64,000 nt of DNA from Reticulitermes lucifugus (lineage: Eukaryota; Arthropoda; Insecta; Blattodea; Rhinotermitidae). The notes below the pieces were generated by a model that saw only the letters and a list, made by a program, of their open reading frames with translations, was not told the origin of the DNA and searched no databases. The DNA lies in NCBI GenBank assembly GCA_026260175.1, contig JAKCWW010000001.1:151792-215791 (forward strand), given 5' to 3'. A program made the translations under genes and the position numbers. This document shows positions 12,310 through 24,300 of the stretch, piece after piece; the stretch's first letter is position 1, and each line of letters opens with the position of its first letter.

Positions 12310-12656
12310 GTCTCTGCCTATCCCAGTGGCCGTGCGGTCTGCGGCCTAGGTCTGCGGCCGTTCACTTGCTGGTATTGCGGGTTCGAATCCCGCCGGGGGC
12401 ATGAATGTATATCTCTTGTGTGTGTGTATGTTGTGTATTGTCAGGTAGAAGTCTCTGCGACGGGCCGATCACCCGTCCAGAGGAGTCCTACCGAGTGTGG
12501 TGTGTGTGAGTGTGATCGTGAAGTCTCGATAATGAGGAGAAGTGACCGGAATGACGTGCCCCAGGCCACTGTGTCTACAACAGATTCCACGGTAGCTACT
12601 CTGGGAATGACCCAGGCTTCGTCGGGAACTAAACCAAACAAACAACAGGAGTAAAT
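12310..12656 (+). repeat. SINE-1 copy, tRNA-derived
   Basis: The head has GTGGCCGTGCGGTCTGCGG (A-box region, with a partial duplication of the GTCTGCGGCC motif) and a clean B box GGGTTCGAATCCCG at 12379-12392, followed by GGGGGCATG. The body carries GGGCCGATCACCCGTCCAG, CCTACCGAGTGTGG and TCTCGATAATGAGGAG, all shared with the copy at 23936. It ends in an A/C-rich tail (CAAACAAACAACAGG). Open frames on either strand here are by-products. Polymerase III promoter boxes are visible; whether it is still transcribed is unknown. Confidence 0.85.
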
Positions 12657-13009
12657 TGTTTTTAAAAGATTAACCTTCTCGAATAGAACGCGACAGTTTC
12701 CGTGTTCGTAAGTTCCCGCCAAGTGAGTGCTATCCTAACCAATTCAATACATGAGAAATCTCACAGGGTACGAAGGAACGTTTCTTAAGACTGAATCTTC
12801 CAAATGGTCTCCTCTTCTCAAAATTTAAGATGGAGGTAGCATAAGTCTCATCTCTCTCGTGTTTGGTACATGTGACGGCAGTCTCGTCTGACCTTAATAT
12901 ATATTAGGCCTACACATTCTCCAGCCTCATACAAATATTCTCCGCAATAAATTATTTTCAAAAGAGTTCCAGTCTTTGTTCTTTAATGAGAATGGGCGAG
13001 GAAGTTTCA

Positions 13010-13262
13010 CATCTCTATGCAAGATTCATTCATTCCGTAGTCTGTCTTGTGACAGGTCCACAGCCTCTTCCAAAGCGAGTTCTCCACAGAGTTCGATCTA
13101 GTGCTTCTTCTTTCAAGTTTCAGTATCATGTCTTTTCCTTAAGGCAATCCAGTAGCTGCTTACGTATTCTTCCTCATCTTCCCTTCATTTATCCTTTTCT
13201 CTATATTTCCTTCAATAACATGTTTCAAAGGCAGTTCCTACGAAGGATGTGACTAATTCAGT
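13010..13262 (-). mobile_element. LINE-C 3' coding fragment
   Basis: Almost the same sequence recurs at 35755-36010. On the minus strand both read the tail of an ORF2 protein: in the 35.8 kb copy RIGHVLRRNFLLKHVIEGK, then Arg-rich residues, then LVDDLRK. Here the matching blocks run from about 13255 down to 13030. The rest of the LINE is missing. Confidence 0.65.
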
Positions 13263-13898
13263 TAGCCTTATTTCTATTTATTTTATGTAGGATATTTTCC
13301 TCTCCCTTGACTGTATGTAATGCTTCATTTCTCACACGATCGCTCTGCAAGATAACATACAAAATTATAGGGTTCTTTATTTTGCTGTGTGTCTTATACA
13401 GGATAAACGATGATAATAATAATTATAGATGTTGCATAAATATATTTATTGTGGTAATGGTGAAGGTAAAGCTAGTGTACCCGTCCACCAAGTAATTAAA
13501 ATGCATAGGAGAAGAGGTGAAACTTCAGCAATTGTAATGCTTTGCAGTATGAATGGTTGATTTGACGCTCCGAATGTTCTAAATGACGAAAGGTTAACTT
13601 GAGGCCCCGATCGCTTTATTTATGGAAAATAAAGCCTGGATTATAACAAGTCTTTACAGCACGGACTGGCAAAAGAAATCTCTTTACCTTACTGGGAAAC
13701 GAACGTCTGTAATCCAGACCACAAGAAAGTCACGTTAGGTGTCTTGGTTCCGTAGGCTGTTAATTACACTTGTATTTTTTCTTTCGTATTCTGTCCATGA
13801 AGTTTGTTGTGGTGGTTAAGTCTCTATACTTGTATCAGAATATGTTCTTTTGAAGCACTTAACGAATTTCTGCCTGTCCTGACAAATTCTCTTGGCTT
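13263..13898. other. No gene seen
   Basis: An 8-bp hairpin (GCTTTATT/AATAAAGC near 13614-13637) is the only local structure. It is not distinctive. Confidence 0.4.
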
Positions 13899-14312
13899 TC
13901 ACACACAAGTTTTATTTCCAGCTACTGCACAAAGCTAGATTTACGCTTCTACATGTTTCGGCTAGCTACTGTAGCCATCATCAGGGAGCTACAATATTAT
14001 AAAGACAAACAGCGTATCGTAAGTCAGTAAATAGTACACATATATACATTAGCTTTTTATAACAGTCAATTGATGTATAGTATTACTAAAATTATTCATA
14101 TTAAAACTAAAATTAAATTTTAGTAATACTATACATCAATTGACTATTATAAGAACTAAGAAATATATTCCTACCCTTTACCAACATACGATACGCTGCT
14201 TGTGACTTTATAACATTGTAGCTCCATGATGATGGCTACAGTAGGTAGCCGAAACATGTAGGAGTATAGAAACTAGCTTTGTGCAGTAGTTTGAAATAAA
14301 ACGTGTGTGGAA
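13899..14312. mobile_element. Foldback element, 414 bp, hammerhead-like core in each arm
   Basis: Two long inverted arms meet near 14105 and carry opposite-strand copies of the same core. On the minus strand, CTGATGA (13978-13984) is followed by one base, helix II GGCTA/TAGCC, GAAA and the palindrome ACATGT. On the plus strand, 14221-14265 has helix II GGCTA/TAGCC, GAAAC, ATGTA and helix I GCTCC/GGAGT; here the first core base is A rather than C. This fits a Penelope-like terminal-repeat dimer. Confidence 0.65.
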
Positions 14313-15189
14313 GACAACTGCTTGGAATATGTATAACATTAAATATATCTTTGGCTTTCCTTAGTTACTCCGGGTGAAATTATGGATGGCACCTGCATAT
14401 GGCCCACGACCATTCCTTCCTACATCCCTTCCCACACCACTCATGGTCGTACTCCAGTGACATTTGAAGACAGGCTTTGTAACCTCTGCATTTGAGACAC
14501 TGCTGTTAAATAATTGGTGAACCTAACATTTGAAAATATGTACACTATACACATTATACAAAGTATTTTGTATTTCTTTGTCATATATTTATTGACCTCA
14601 ATATAAGCTTTTCTTTCAATCATGAGAAATTTTTTATACAACGTTATAATTGAAGATGGTTGATGTATCCATAAAATTAATGAGGTTAATTAAAATTTGT
14701 TTGAACAAAACCTCTGTAGATATTCGTGTAGGCATGCAGTCGACTGGTACATTTTCCACGCAGAATGGTTCCAAGAGAAGGGATGCTTTATCGACATTTC
14801 TCGTCATTTTTTAGTTTTAGTATTCAGTTGCGAAATTCAAGAAGATTTTATGGGGTTGGGACTGAATGAAATGTAACAGCTACACATTTGTCCGTATAAA
14901 TTATTACGCAAAAATTCAAAACGGTATAAAGGAAAATAGATATTTCATTCAGAATTGTTACAAAAGCTATTGATCTAGAAATATGTGCATAAAATGTTTT
15001 TCCTACGTATGAATACGTGTTTTTGACCAGAATGCAAGAAAAATATAACTGTAAATTAAGTGTGAAAAAGTAATTTTTTTCTCGTTGTCACTTACTTGAA
15101 CACGACGCCTTGAAGACTATGGGGGAGTAGAAGTGTTTTTCAATTCTTTCTTAACCTTCGACAGGTGAATGTTCATCTTCATGCACCTA
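14313..15189. other. No gene seen
   Basis: A 66-codon minus frame at 14441-14641 is not recognised. Nothing else stands out. Confidence 0.4.
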
Positions 15190-15330
15190 TTGGATAGGAC
15201 GCTGTTTGGGCCCGCTGGATAATGTGGCAAAGAGAAACATGTCTGCCTTTGCCGAGAATCCAACCCGAGACTAGGGTGACCTCACCTTGGTAGACGTGAC
15301 CCTTCGGGATATGGAGTTGGGCTTAGTAAA
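15190..15330 (-). repeat. Possible SINE head, tRNA-like
   Basis: On the minus strand a B-box-like GGTTGGATTCTCG (about 15253-15268 on plus) follows an A-box-like stretch at reasonable spacing. No second copy was found in the window, so this is tentative. Confidence 0.3.
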
Positions 15331-15469
15331 AATTTTATGGTTTATTTAGATAAATAAATACACATCTTCTGATTGCTTTTAAAAGTTTCGTTATCCTTAA
15401 ATTTCACAGCCACAAAATATAGTCCGTTTCTGGCTGTTTGTGTCGATAATTTTAACAGAGATATGTCTG

Positions 15470-15720
15470 TATTCGTGATTTCAGGCTTTCACCACGGTGT
15501 AAATGAGATCTCCGCTCTTCTAGGATGTTACGTAGCAAGATTGGTAGTTAGTTACCGACGTTTCGGGACAACCTAACGGTCCCGTCTTCAAGGGTCAAGC
15601 TGCTTGACCCTTGAAGACGGGACCGATAGGTTGTCCCGAAACGTCGGTAAATTACTACCAATCTACGCTGCGTAACATCCCAGAAGAGCGAAGATACCTG
15701 TATTTATTAATTATTATTAC
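15470..15720 (-). mobile_element. Palindromic Penelope-like element with one-sided tail
   Basis: Arms at about 15506-15600 and 15602-15695 are near-perfect inverted repeats around 15601. Each carries helix II GGGAC/GTCCC, GAAA and ACGTC. The box before helix II reads CTTGAAGA, one base longer than the canonical CTGANGA. Only the left side continues into the tail (on minus GTGGTGAAAGCCTGAAATC), which resembles the tails at 24799-24833 and 34936-34971. I infer minus orientation from that. Confidence 0.65.
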
Positions 15721-16837
15721 GTCGCTATGATTTCTGTCAAAATCGACATTCATCTGTCACCACTTTCATCCCCGAAGCAAATTTATATTTTACAGGTCTG
15801 TAGTAGTGTTTGCTACGAACACAAATCGAAGTAATTCACCTGCTGTTATTTCGACCTGTTTCATAAAAGTGACAGCACGGATCAATGACCTGTACGTGAT
15901 GTAACTCTGGATAATTTAGACGTTAGACGTCTGAATCTCATGAAAAAAAAGCTCACTGTGATTTTCACAAGAAACTGACAAATTATGATTAGTGACCCGT
16001 AACTTCTGAAAAAAAAATTTTGTAACAATTGTTAGAGAGGAGGGAGTTTCATCTATCTGTTTTGTCATTCTATTGAACCTTGGGTTGGGGGCTTCGTGGA
16101 TGCTAGGCAATCGGTTACCTTAGCAACGGTAAGAATTTTTACAAATAGACGAGGAGTCGCGTTGGCCACCTTAAAATATACGTGTGCTTGAATTTGTCAG
16201 ATTCAATCGTGCAAGTTTGTCAATCGTAAGTGGTGAATCATCACCGCTGCACAGTGTTGGACGTCAGACTGCCAGAAATTCTGGAAAACACTTAAATTTT
16301 GAGCTGTGTTACCGCCCTTTTGAGAAGGGGTTCTCTTGCCGCCTGACAACTTGCACGTGAACTAGAAACACAGCTGTGATGCACATGTTCGTGACTTAAG
16401 TTGTGTATTCTTACAGCATTAACTTGCCTGGGGTTCAGCCAAAGTTTCTGGGGAAGTTTCGGCCACAAATCTAACTCCGATTTCCCGACGGTCCAGCCTG
16501 TGGCCTAGTCACCACCTTGACTGAATTACTTCGGCTGCCACGGAACCAACTGCTTAAAAATGTTCGAACTTAAAGTACATGAGAATGACATTAACGTGTT
16601 GATATAATGTAGTTATATAAGTATATTAAGAGCAGATTGAACTCGGAAAATTAATTATATTATTTACTTAATTTTTTAAATTCCTGTTTCCTTCGCCGAA
16701 GAATTTTTCGGTGACGCTTCTGTACTTTGGAGGTGCACTGTTTAAAGATCGGATCATATTTAACGTTTTTGATATTCCGTGCAATAGCATGACTATAAAG
16801 TGTTTAATCCAAATAACCATAAATATTTTTTTTGTGA
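15721..16837. other. No gene seen
   Basis: An open frame at 15916-16110 (minus, 64 codons) is not recognised. No repeats shared with the rest of the window were noticed. Confidence 0.4.
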
Positions 16838-16935
16838 TGCTCCTTCTACATGTTTTGGCCCCTCTAGGCCTTTGTAAATGACCTACCTTAAGATGGTTTA
16901 TAGGAGCCGAAGCATGTAGGAGGAGCATCGCAAAA
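16838..16935. mobile_element. Short foldback with degenerate hammerhead-like core
   Basis: GATGCTCCTTCTACATG at about 16837-16853 pairs with CATGTAGGAGGAGCATC at about 16913-16929, across a decayed centre with AGCCGAAGCATGTAGG. It resembles a shrunken version of the 13.9 kb foldback. The 118-codon frame at 16668-17024 (minus) crosses it and is not a gene. Confidence 0.5.
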
Positions 16936-17989
16936 TAACAAATATTTGTGGTCACATCTGCAATTAGTTGTATTAAACTGTATAATCGGTTCGTATACCG
17001 ACTGCCCAGTATGTGGTTTTTCACGGCTCTGTTCAGTATAGAACGATTATTTTCATACAGTCCGTGCTGTTTGGTCAGCGATTCTGGACTGACGTCTCGA
17101 GAGTCTCGAAGTCGTGTGCTCGTAGACCAGTGTCCTCAGGAGGGCGTGATAGCATAGTAAAACGCTTTTATACGTATCAGCTATAATCACATGACAAACA
17201 GGAGGACCCTAAAGTCAGCTGAAATTCACAATTAAGCTTGTTGTGCAAATCAACAGAAGCCTTATGGAAGTAATCCACTTTTACCCCGAGGCCAGTGCCG
17301 GTATAGTACCTTAAACTTGGCCACAACTGCTTACTCTCCAGTCCTTTGAATTTCACCAAACGCTATCAACCTCGTATAGCAACTGATGCCTCATACCGCT
17401 GCAGTTGTTACAGCGCCATTACATAACCCACAATTCACATATCCGTATCATATCTTAAAAAACTGAAGCTGTTTATCTTGTGAAGAGTTTTCTTTTTTGG
17501 AAGAATGTAATGCTGAATTTCGCTCCGTAGCATTCCTGTATTACTGTTGAGAGAGTTCTTTCTTTCAATATGGAAGTTGCTTTATTTATGGAAATGGATA
17601 TTTTGATTTATATTTAGGATTCTGGAGACCAGTGCCGTAGAGTAATGGATGGAAGGTACTTTCTGAGCCGACTGTATGTTATATTCAGATCGAACGACGG
17701 AATTATGGCCTTCAGTGTTCCCTGCAGACAGGAGAACGCGTGTTGGGTTTTATAGCGCCTGTAAAATCATGCAGAAACAAGCTTTAGTGAGGAGGAATAA
17801 AAGAAGAATTAATGCGATCTTCTGAAGCACGGTGGTCCCCAGGCCTTAAGAATTGAAGAACTCCTTTCTGTGAAATTTAAAATACGCGAAAAATACAATT
17901 GTAATTCTAGACATTCTTATTAATTATTTTATTTATGAATTTGGGGTTACTGTCTTCTGTGATGTGATACAGTGTAGTGTGGTACATAG
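16936..17989. other. No gene seen
   Basis: Open frames at 16948-17157 (plus) and 17177-17359 (minus) are short and unrecognised. Confidence 0.4.
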
Positions 17990-18145
17990 GCACGAAAGTT
18001 TTTGAGGAATCTGCTGCCTCGCCCTTCAGGGAATTGGTCACTTTGATCTGAAACGCTTGTACCTGTTTACCAAACTACACGGAATCGCAGCCCAGACGAC
18101 CGTAATCTTTATGCTGACGGCTGTGAGAATCTCATATTTCATATC
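17990..18145 (+). mobile_element. Decayed Penelope-like terminal piece
   Basis: CCTTCAGGG, TGAAACGCTTG, CCTGTTTACCAAACTACACG, CAGCCCAGACGAC and the tail GACGGCTGTGAGAATCTCA follow the same order as in the 34.7 and 42.0 kb copies. The hammerhead-like core is no longer recognisable. Confidence 0.5.
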
Positions 18146-18284
18146 TGGTATTTCCGTTCCTTTATCTTCCTGTAGACACCAACTGCACCTCTTTCCTCAC
18201 GACGCTGATAAACCGTATTCCACCGTGTTGATTGATACATAATTACCATGTTTCTGCCTCAGCATCAAAGTCCAATAATTCCAG

Positions 18285-18355
18285 TCACCTTGTTAAGTCT
18301 TTACCAGTCGACACGGTCTCATAGCCCAGAAGACTTTAATACTCACTATGTGTGA
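18285..18355 (+). mobile_element. Penelope-like body fragment
   Basis: Only the part after the core is left: TCTTTACCAGTCGACACGG and TAGCCCAGAAGACTTTAAT, matching 1725-1757 and 28515-28550. Confidence 0.45.
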
Positions 18356-20194
18356 AGTTTTCATGTATTTTTTTAATCATTTGAAAGTTTTTTTCTAAAT
18401 GTGATATGTACTGTATTGGTCCTGTGTCCTTTACAGGTCACGTGTTTGTTTGAAATTTCACTCGCCTTAATTAATTTTATGGCCACTCATATGCAGGGGA
18501 TAATAGATATTTTATGGGGAACAGTATTTAATGGAACTCGATATCCATTATTTCTGGTTTGCAAGAATTCATAGTCTTCTTGCTATGGTTAAATTTAAAG
18601 GCTAGTTCACTTAACAGATTATCTCAGCCTTGAGTTCTTTTGGCGTGTTTTGATATAACTTGACGTATTAAGCAAGCGTTACCATGTTTGTGTTTAACTA
18701 CAAATTCCACGTAACGTACACCCTCTTGAGAAGATGGTGGTCGTTTAATAAGCTATTTACATTTTTAAATCACTTCGGAACTTAGCCAGAAGATAGACAT
18801 GCCTAAGTAGCGCTGATTTATTTAATTCTATGCCAAGAGTATACGTGTATCCGTTCTTTCTTGTTTTTATTTTTTAAATTGTTTTTGGTTTATTTAATTA
18901 TGGTATAGCTAGTTTGGTTCATTTGGGGCAAGTTTATGTTACTCAATTAATTTAATCGAAGTTAATCAGTTAGTTGTTTAATAATTAATTAAAGTGTGTC
19001 ACTTTGTTAAGTTACTTAGCAACGCTTGCCCAACGCCAAACGTTATAGAGCATCATGTATGACATTATTGTGGAAGAGGAGTTGACCAAATTGTGAAAAA
19101 AGCTGTCTTTGGCATTTGTACATACTTTCTGTAGGTTTTTGTGAAGGTCACTCATAAGTGTCTATCATAATGGCAGAGTACCGAGACGCATACGAAAAAT
19201 TAGCACTAACCACCTTCAGTTACGTCACGATAGTTTCTGCTGGTTAGTTAAATAATTCAGTAACTTTGGTGAAGAATGGTTATTGGGAAAACGTTTTAAT
19301 GCAGAAACTGAAAAGGGGCAAACCCACGAAGGTATAAAAGCATGCAGTAGTCTCGTGGTTTTATTTCATAGAAGAATGATGATCCCGAATACTAGCAACT
19401 ATGTAGTATTTTTCTTACATTCCCGAATTAATGCCATCACGTAGATCAGCCCAATAACCCCCACTTTCTTCTTTCTTTAATTTTTCGAGGACTGTCTTTC
19501 TGACGTGCAGCATGACGTAAGCGTGAGACTGGGTAATTATCATACTGATGCTCTCGTAATCTCCAGCGCTGTGTTAGAACAAACATGTGATGGGGAAACG
19601 AGAATTTTAGTGTAAACTTCTGAAGGAACATTTTCTGACACCGATCTGTTTGACGAATTTTCAAAGAATGTAACCTCGTTTTCACATTATCCCCTAAAAC
19701 TGTTACACGTTAAACGATTATGGAAACGGTTTTGGATCCTGTTGCATTCGTTATGCATAAGCACGTAACTTTACGTGCGTAGTGTTCATATGAAGGATTT
19801 ACATTATGTCGGGGCAAACTTGAGTTTCGTAGTGATCTGTTGCACCACCCAAAGCTCGAGTTACTTACATGGTCTTTTAGGAGGAATTTATGACGTGTAT
19901 TTCCCTTCTAATGACTCAACCTACGTGGTGAGGCTTTCAATAAATGTAAATCCTATGACTGAGTTTCCACTTACACATAATCCAACCATGGTTCGTTCTT
20001 CAGTTATAATCTCGGTGTTTCGGACCGATGCCATGTTTTTAACTCTTAACATAGGTTATAAAACAATCATACAGGCCTTGTGGGATATTTTTTCCATGCG
20101 AAACTTCAGACGTCTGTCTGACCTAAACGTAAATGTAGATTTTGTTGTGGTTTAAAGTGTGTTGTTCAACAACGCTGTCAGTTGCTAAGATTAT
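18356..20194. other. No gene seen; one unrecognised 126-codon frame
   Basis: The frame at 19775-20155 (plus) is the longest here and starts with ATG. I see no domain, signal peptide or repeat in it and would not call it a gene. The rest is A+T-rich. Confidence 0.4.
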
Positions 20195-20385
20195 ATAGCG
20201 CCGTTGACAGGTGGATGCACGAGTGGAATGATGCTGACAGGGGTAAACTGAAGTACCGGGAGAGAAACCTGTTCCATTGCCAATTCCTCTACCACAAAAC
20301 TCACTTGGGCTGACCCAGGATTCAACCCTAACCTACGCGGTGAGATGATGGCGACTAACCGCCCGAGCCATAGCACGACCACGAT
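20195..20385 (-). repeat. SINE-3 copy, tRNA-derived
   Basis: On the minus strand the A box (GGCTCGGGCGGTTAGTCGCC, about 20355-20375) and a B box complementary to GGATTCAACCCTA (20318-20330) have normal spacing. The body shares GTGGAATGA, CTGAAGTACC and CCACAAAACTCAC with the copy at 50040-50235. The B box is less well kept than in that copy. Confidence 0.7.
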
Positions 20386-20479
20386 TGCAGTATTGTTGTG
20401 CATACATTCTACAGAAGGACATACAGTTACGTCCAAAAGTTACATATACATTGAGGATCAAATAACTAACACCGTGGAA

Positions 20480-20720
20480 TAGAGTCCTTCTTGAGAAGCT
20501 TTAAGAATTTCCCCATATTTTATGGAACTCGAACGTTCATTACCGTGTTCACAAGACCCCACCACTTGTTCCTATCCTGAGCCAGATCAATCCAGTCCAC
20601 TACCGCCCCTATCTTGTTTCTTTAAGACCTATCTTAATATTGTCTTGACATCTACTTCTGCTTATTCCAACTTGTTTTTTTTTTATTTGGTTTCCCAACC
20701 AATTTCGAGGATCCAATACA
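20480..20720 (-). mobile_element. LINE-A 3' end, 5'-truncated
   Basis: From the left: AGAGTCCTTCTTGAGAAGC (3' UTR on minus), ATTTTATGGAACTCGAAC, ATTACCGTGTTCACAAG, and GATCAATCCAGTCCAC, the complement of the WIDLA codons. TTAATATTGTCTTG marks the DNIKM region. The 94-codon plus frame at 20522-20806 is its antisense. Confidence 0.75.
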
Positions 20721-20869
20721 GAGTAGAAGTTCACGTGTCAAGACTACAAGGTGTTGGTGTCATTATCAGTTTAGATGTTCTCACGACCATTATGCGGGTA
20801 GGCTAATTCGTGATGGGAATTTGAAAGAATTGTGTATGTGGTGTGGCTGTTAGTGGCGTGATCTTCATC

Positions 20870-21060
20870 CGGGTTTCATGATAATCATGCTGATTTTGAG
20901 GTCTCTGAAGTGGTGTAGCTCAGGACTCCGTTCTTCTGGGATGTGACGCTGAGTAACCTGGTAATCGGATCCAGACGTTTCGAAAGAACGTACTTGCTTT
21001 CATCTTTAAGAGTCAGTAAGTCTTGACAGGACTTACTGACCTTTATTTCAGCTCCAGTGA
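20870..21060 (-). mobile_element. Penelope-like terminal piece with local hairpin
   Basis: On the minus strand a decayed core (AAAGA, helix II GAAAG/CTTTC, GAAACGTC with its complement at 20976-20981) is followed by the body ending TCCCAGAAG (about 20930-20945 on plus). A separate perfect 11-bp hairpin sits just outside (GTCAGTAAGTC 21012-21022 with GACTTACTGAC 21030-21040, 7-base loop). Confidence 0.5.
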
Positions 21061-21489
21061 AATTTTACGAAGGTTTTCTCAACTACCAGTGAAAGTGTAG
21101 CAAAGCCTCCCCAACTACTGCCTCACTTGAACCAGGAGATCTCTAACTACAAGGACAAGTGGACCACTACCTAAACCCCCTAAAAATGGTCTCAGATTCC
21201 AGTACAGCTTCTTCTGTATCAGTGGGATAGTCATATAATTTTGTGAATTTTGTTGTATCCTAACGTTCCAAATCGCTAATACCAACGCCTGCAATTGGTC
21301 ACGATCGTGAACCTGTATTACGCACCTTCTAGTCTGTGCAAATTATTTTTATTCTCTCGCCTCCTCTTCCTAATCTTGCAAGCGGTTGTTTTCCAGCAGA
21401 TCCCGCTAGATATTCTGTATGCATTCTTCGTCTCTCCTGTCCAAGGTACATCCTAAGATTACACGTTTTCAGTTTCCACAACAATGTTA

Positions 21490-21600
21490 CTGAAATGATA
21501 GGCTTCTGGGATTTTATACCTATGATATAATAAGTTTATTCCGACGTTTCGGAGAAACGTGCTGCCTCGGCATTCAGGGTAACTTACTTAGGTTTATGTT
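21490..21600 (-). mobile_element. Penelope-like terminal piece, degenerate core
   Basis: On the minus strand CTGAATG replaces the usual CTGANGA, followed by GAGG ... CTCC, GAAACGTCGG and a short body to TCCCAGAAG (about 21505-21515 on plus). This is an old copy. Confidence 0.45.
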
Positions 21601-22569
21601 GCTGCTGAAGCCACCGAATGTGCCAGATGCTTTGTTTAAGAAATGTAGTTTTTCAAGACATCTACTCTTATACATATAATTTCGAATTTGCAAAATTTGA
21701 GGTTAACACAGCGTTGTTGACGAAGATTCAAGGCCTGTGGGGTGTGACGTCATATTTTTTGGTAAATAATAATGAATTGACATGGCGGCATATCCCAGCA
21801 GGTTTGAATATTCCGTACTATAGTTGGGTATAAGTAGAAGTGTAGACATAAAGATTTCTTGAGCTGTTGAGCAAAAAGCAAGAACCGTATTGATACAGTT
21901 GAGTCAGCAACTTGAAGTGCATCTGCTCCAGGCAGTCCTTTCGTTGCTTGCACCGACACAGAAATCGATAACTGTTTATACTTCTTGCAGGTAACTATAA
22001 ATTCCACACCCCACACCTGACGTCATTTATTGTTCCCCGTTCTCCTGGATTGTTAGTACGTGTCATAAAATTCTATAAGTCTGGTTCGCAATACATCTGC
22101 ATGCTGGCACATTGAATTGTCTTTCTAACAACAAGCTTTGACTGAAATATTTCTTTCTAAAGAAAGACTGACTTTACGATTTCATTCAGATCTGAGTACG
22201 TCTCTAATTCATTTTTGGTGCGTGTCACAGCATTTCGTGGAATTTCATATTAAGGCATGCCTTTGTACCTATTTCTCTTTCACACTTCCAGATTCTTTAT
22301 CATTCATAGTAAGACCATAAGGACTTGAACCGTAGAGTTTCCTAACAGTGGTTCGTATTGGGACTTCTAGTTAGCGCAAGTAAAGACATCTAAAAGTAAG
22401 AAAATATTTTTAAGCCGACCCTTATTTTTTAGAATATGTTGTAAAATTATTTACCGACCAATTTTCGATCCCGTCCTGCTTGTACTTTTGAAACGTTTTG
22501 TAATTGACTAATTTCAAACAAGATTTCCACATGAAAGTGTGATAATGGTGTCACTACTGAATAAATGTC
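21601..22569. other. No gene seen
   Basis: Three overlapping short frames (21618-21833 plus, 21750-22016 minus, 22138-22320 plus) have no recognisable content. Confidence 0.4.
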
Positions 22570-22965
22570 TTGTCTTTTATGGAACCCCGAAGTCCATTAC
22601 CACATTCACAAGGGTTCAACATTTTATCCTGTCCTGAGCCACAAGTATCTATTGCACATCTTTATATCCAGTACTAAAACAATAAAGTAAATGCTAATGT
22701 ACCCTATCTAAGATTATTTCGTCACGTTTTTCCCCCTTTCAGGTTTTCTACTATAATTGTGTATGCCTTCCTTACCCCTCCCATGCGTGCTATGTGTCTG
22801 AAATATCTCATAAGTCCTTAACATATTAGCCTGATTATATAGGGTAAAGAGTACAAATTATGACCCTCCTTCCTCATTACCCAACCCTCTGAATCCTCAT
22901 GTCGTTTCCTTCCTCTTGGTTCCAAATATTAACCTCAGCAACCTGTTCTCAGACACCTGAATATA
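22570..22965 (-). mobile_element. LINE-A ORF2 C-terminus and partial 3' UTR
   Basis: One of the longer pieces. On minus, the upstream end reads VSENRLLRLIFGTKRKE (about 22960-22910), then decayed sequence through CCCATGCGTGCTAT (complement of the ARMG region, about 22778-22795) to ATTACCACATTCACAAGGG and TTTATGGAACC (22575-22610). The last part of the UTR is missing. Confidence 0.7.
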
Positions 22966-23006
22966 TTAAATATTATTGGTTCCGTGCATTGTGACTATAG
23001 AGAACC

Positions 23007-23428
23007 ATATACACCAACAAATGCACACAATTTGTATAAACTCATGCCATCCATACTGATGAACTCTCCTACAGATTTCAGCGATAAACAGCTGATGGCA
23101 GTTAGAAAATTAACTTTGTAAATATAAGATAAATTTGTAAATGCTCAACAAGCACGAACAATCTACAACTACAAAAACAGAGAGGAAAAAATGAATATGT
23201 CAGCATCGTGTTGTCAATTGTATCTACTTTTTTATCTTTATAACTTCAATTATCTTTAACATTTTATTTTTAGCAGTGTATATGTAAAATTGGATGTTTT
23301 GGTTTTATATGTCTTTGTATTGATGTCTCCCTGAAGATGTCAATGTATGGCCGAAACACGTAGTAGAGTTTATGTGTATGGCTAATTTATGAATTGATAT
23401 AAATTCTGTGCGTTTGTTGGTGTGTATG
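23007..23428 (+). mobile_element. Inverted-repeat element with hammerhead-like core
   Basis: The ends are inverted repeats (ACACCAACAAATGCACACAA at about 23011-23030 and TGTGCGTTTGTTGGTGTG at about 23408-23423). The core at 23325-23365 has CTGAAGA, a weakened helix II and CCGAAACACGTAG. The stretch around the core matches the element at 41219-41512, which keeps a better core. Confidence 0.6.
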
Positions 23429-23935
23429 AATGATAACCCTACTATATATTCTCTTCTTGATGCGAGAGGCCAAGTTCCATTGACATAAAGGGCAGTGCAG
23501 TGATGCTCATGTGTATTAAATTTTATATTATGAAACATCGGGCTGTAAGTGCATTTAACTGAATGACAGGAAGCACTTCACCGTTTTAATCAGGTCTAAT
23601 TTTTTCAGTTCATTTTATCGACGTCATCCCATTGTGTTTATAGAAGGTTCAGTAACAAATGTTTTAATATTCGGTCCAACACAACTACATGTCTTGTATT
23701 TAAGACGAGCTACATGCGTCGGTCTTAACAGACCATCATCATTAAAAAATAATTTACATGTTTACAGACCATCGTACCACCAATCTATATTTTCGGCGTG
23801 AAATATACAACAAATAACCATCAGCTACATATAAAATACGCAACCGACGCCTGGACTCCAGTTTTACGTACTTCATCTAACAATTTTAACCTAATTTGTA
23901 AATATTTTAGCATCACTAATACACTTCTTATTCGT

Positions 23936-24150
23936 GAGTCTGCGGCCGCTCGCTTACTGGGATTGTGGTTTCGAATCCCGCTGGGGGCATGGATGTCTGT
24001 CTGTGGTGAGTGTTATATGTTATCAGGTAGAGGTCTCAGCTTCGGGCTGATCACTCGTCCAGAGGAATCCTACCGAGTGTGGTGTGTCTGAGTGTGATCA
24101 TGAAACCTCGATAATGAGGAGGCCCTGACCCACTAGGGGCTGCTGCGCCA
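23936..24150 (+). repeat. SINE-1 copy inside the foldback
   Basis: GTCTGCGGCCGCTCGCTTAC, B box GGTTTCGAATCCCG (23967-23980), then GGGGGCATG, GGGCTGATCACTCGTCCAG and CCTACCGAGTGTGG match the copy at 12310. It lacks the first part of the A-box region seen there. Confidence 0.8.
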
Positions 24151-24300
24151 TGGTAAAAAATACGCACCTCTTATTACGACCTATATGGAGGTTTGACACT
24201 GTCAGCTACAAAACGACCAATATTGCAAACTTGTGGGATCCCACACAGTAATAATTATGTATGGTGAATCCATATGTATTACATGTTTACCTTGTGTGTA

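Noticed and set aside
12379-12392. Possible true tRNA gene from the clean B box
   Set aside because: No acceptor stem closes around it, and a SINE body and tail follow, repeated at 23.9 kb.
12441-12722. Frames on both strands near 12.5 kb
   Set aside because: They lie on the SINE-1 copy; its G+C content keeps stops rare.
16668-17024. 118-codon minus frame
   Set aside because: It crosses the foldback at 16838-16935 and has no recognisable residue pattern.
19775-20155. 126-codon plus frame as a gene
   Set aside because: No domain, no signal, no splice context and no second copy; length alone is not enough.
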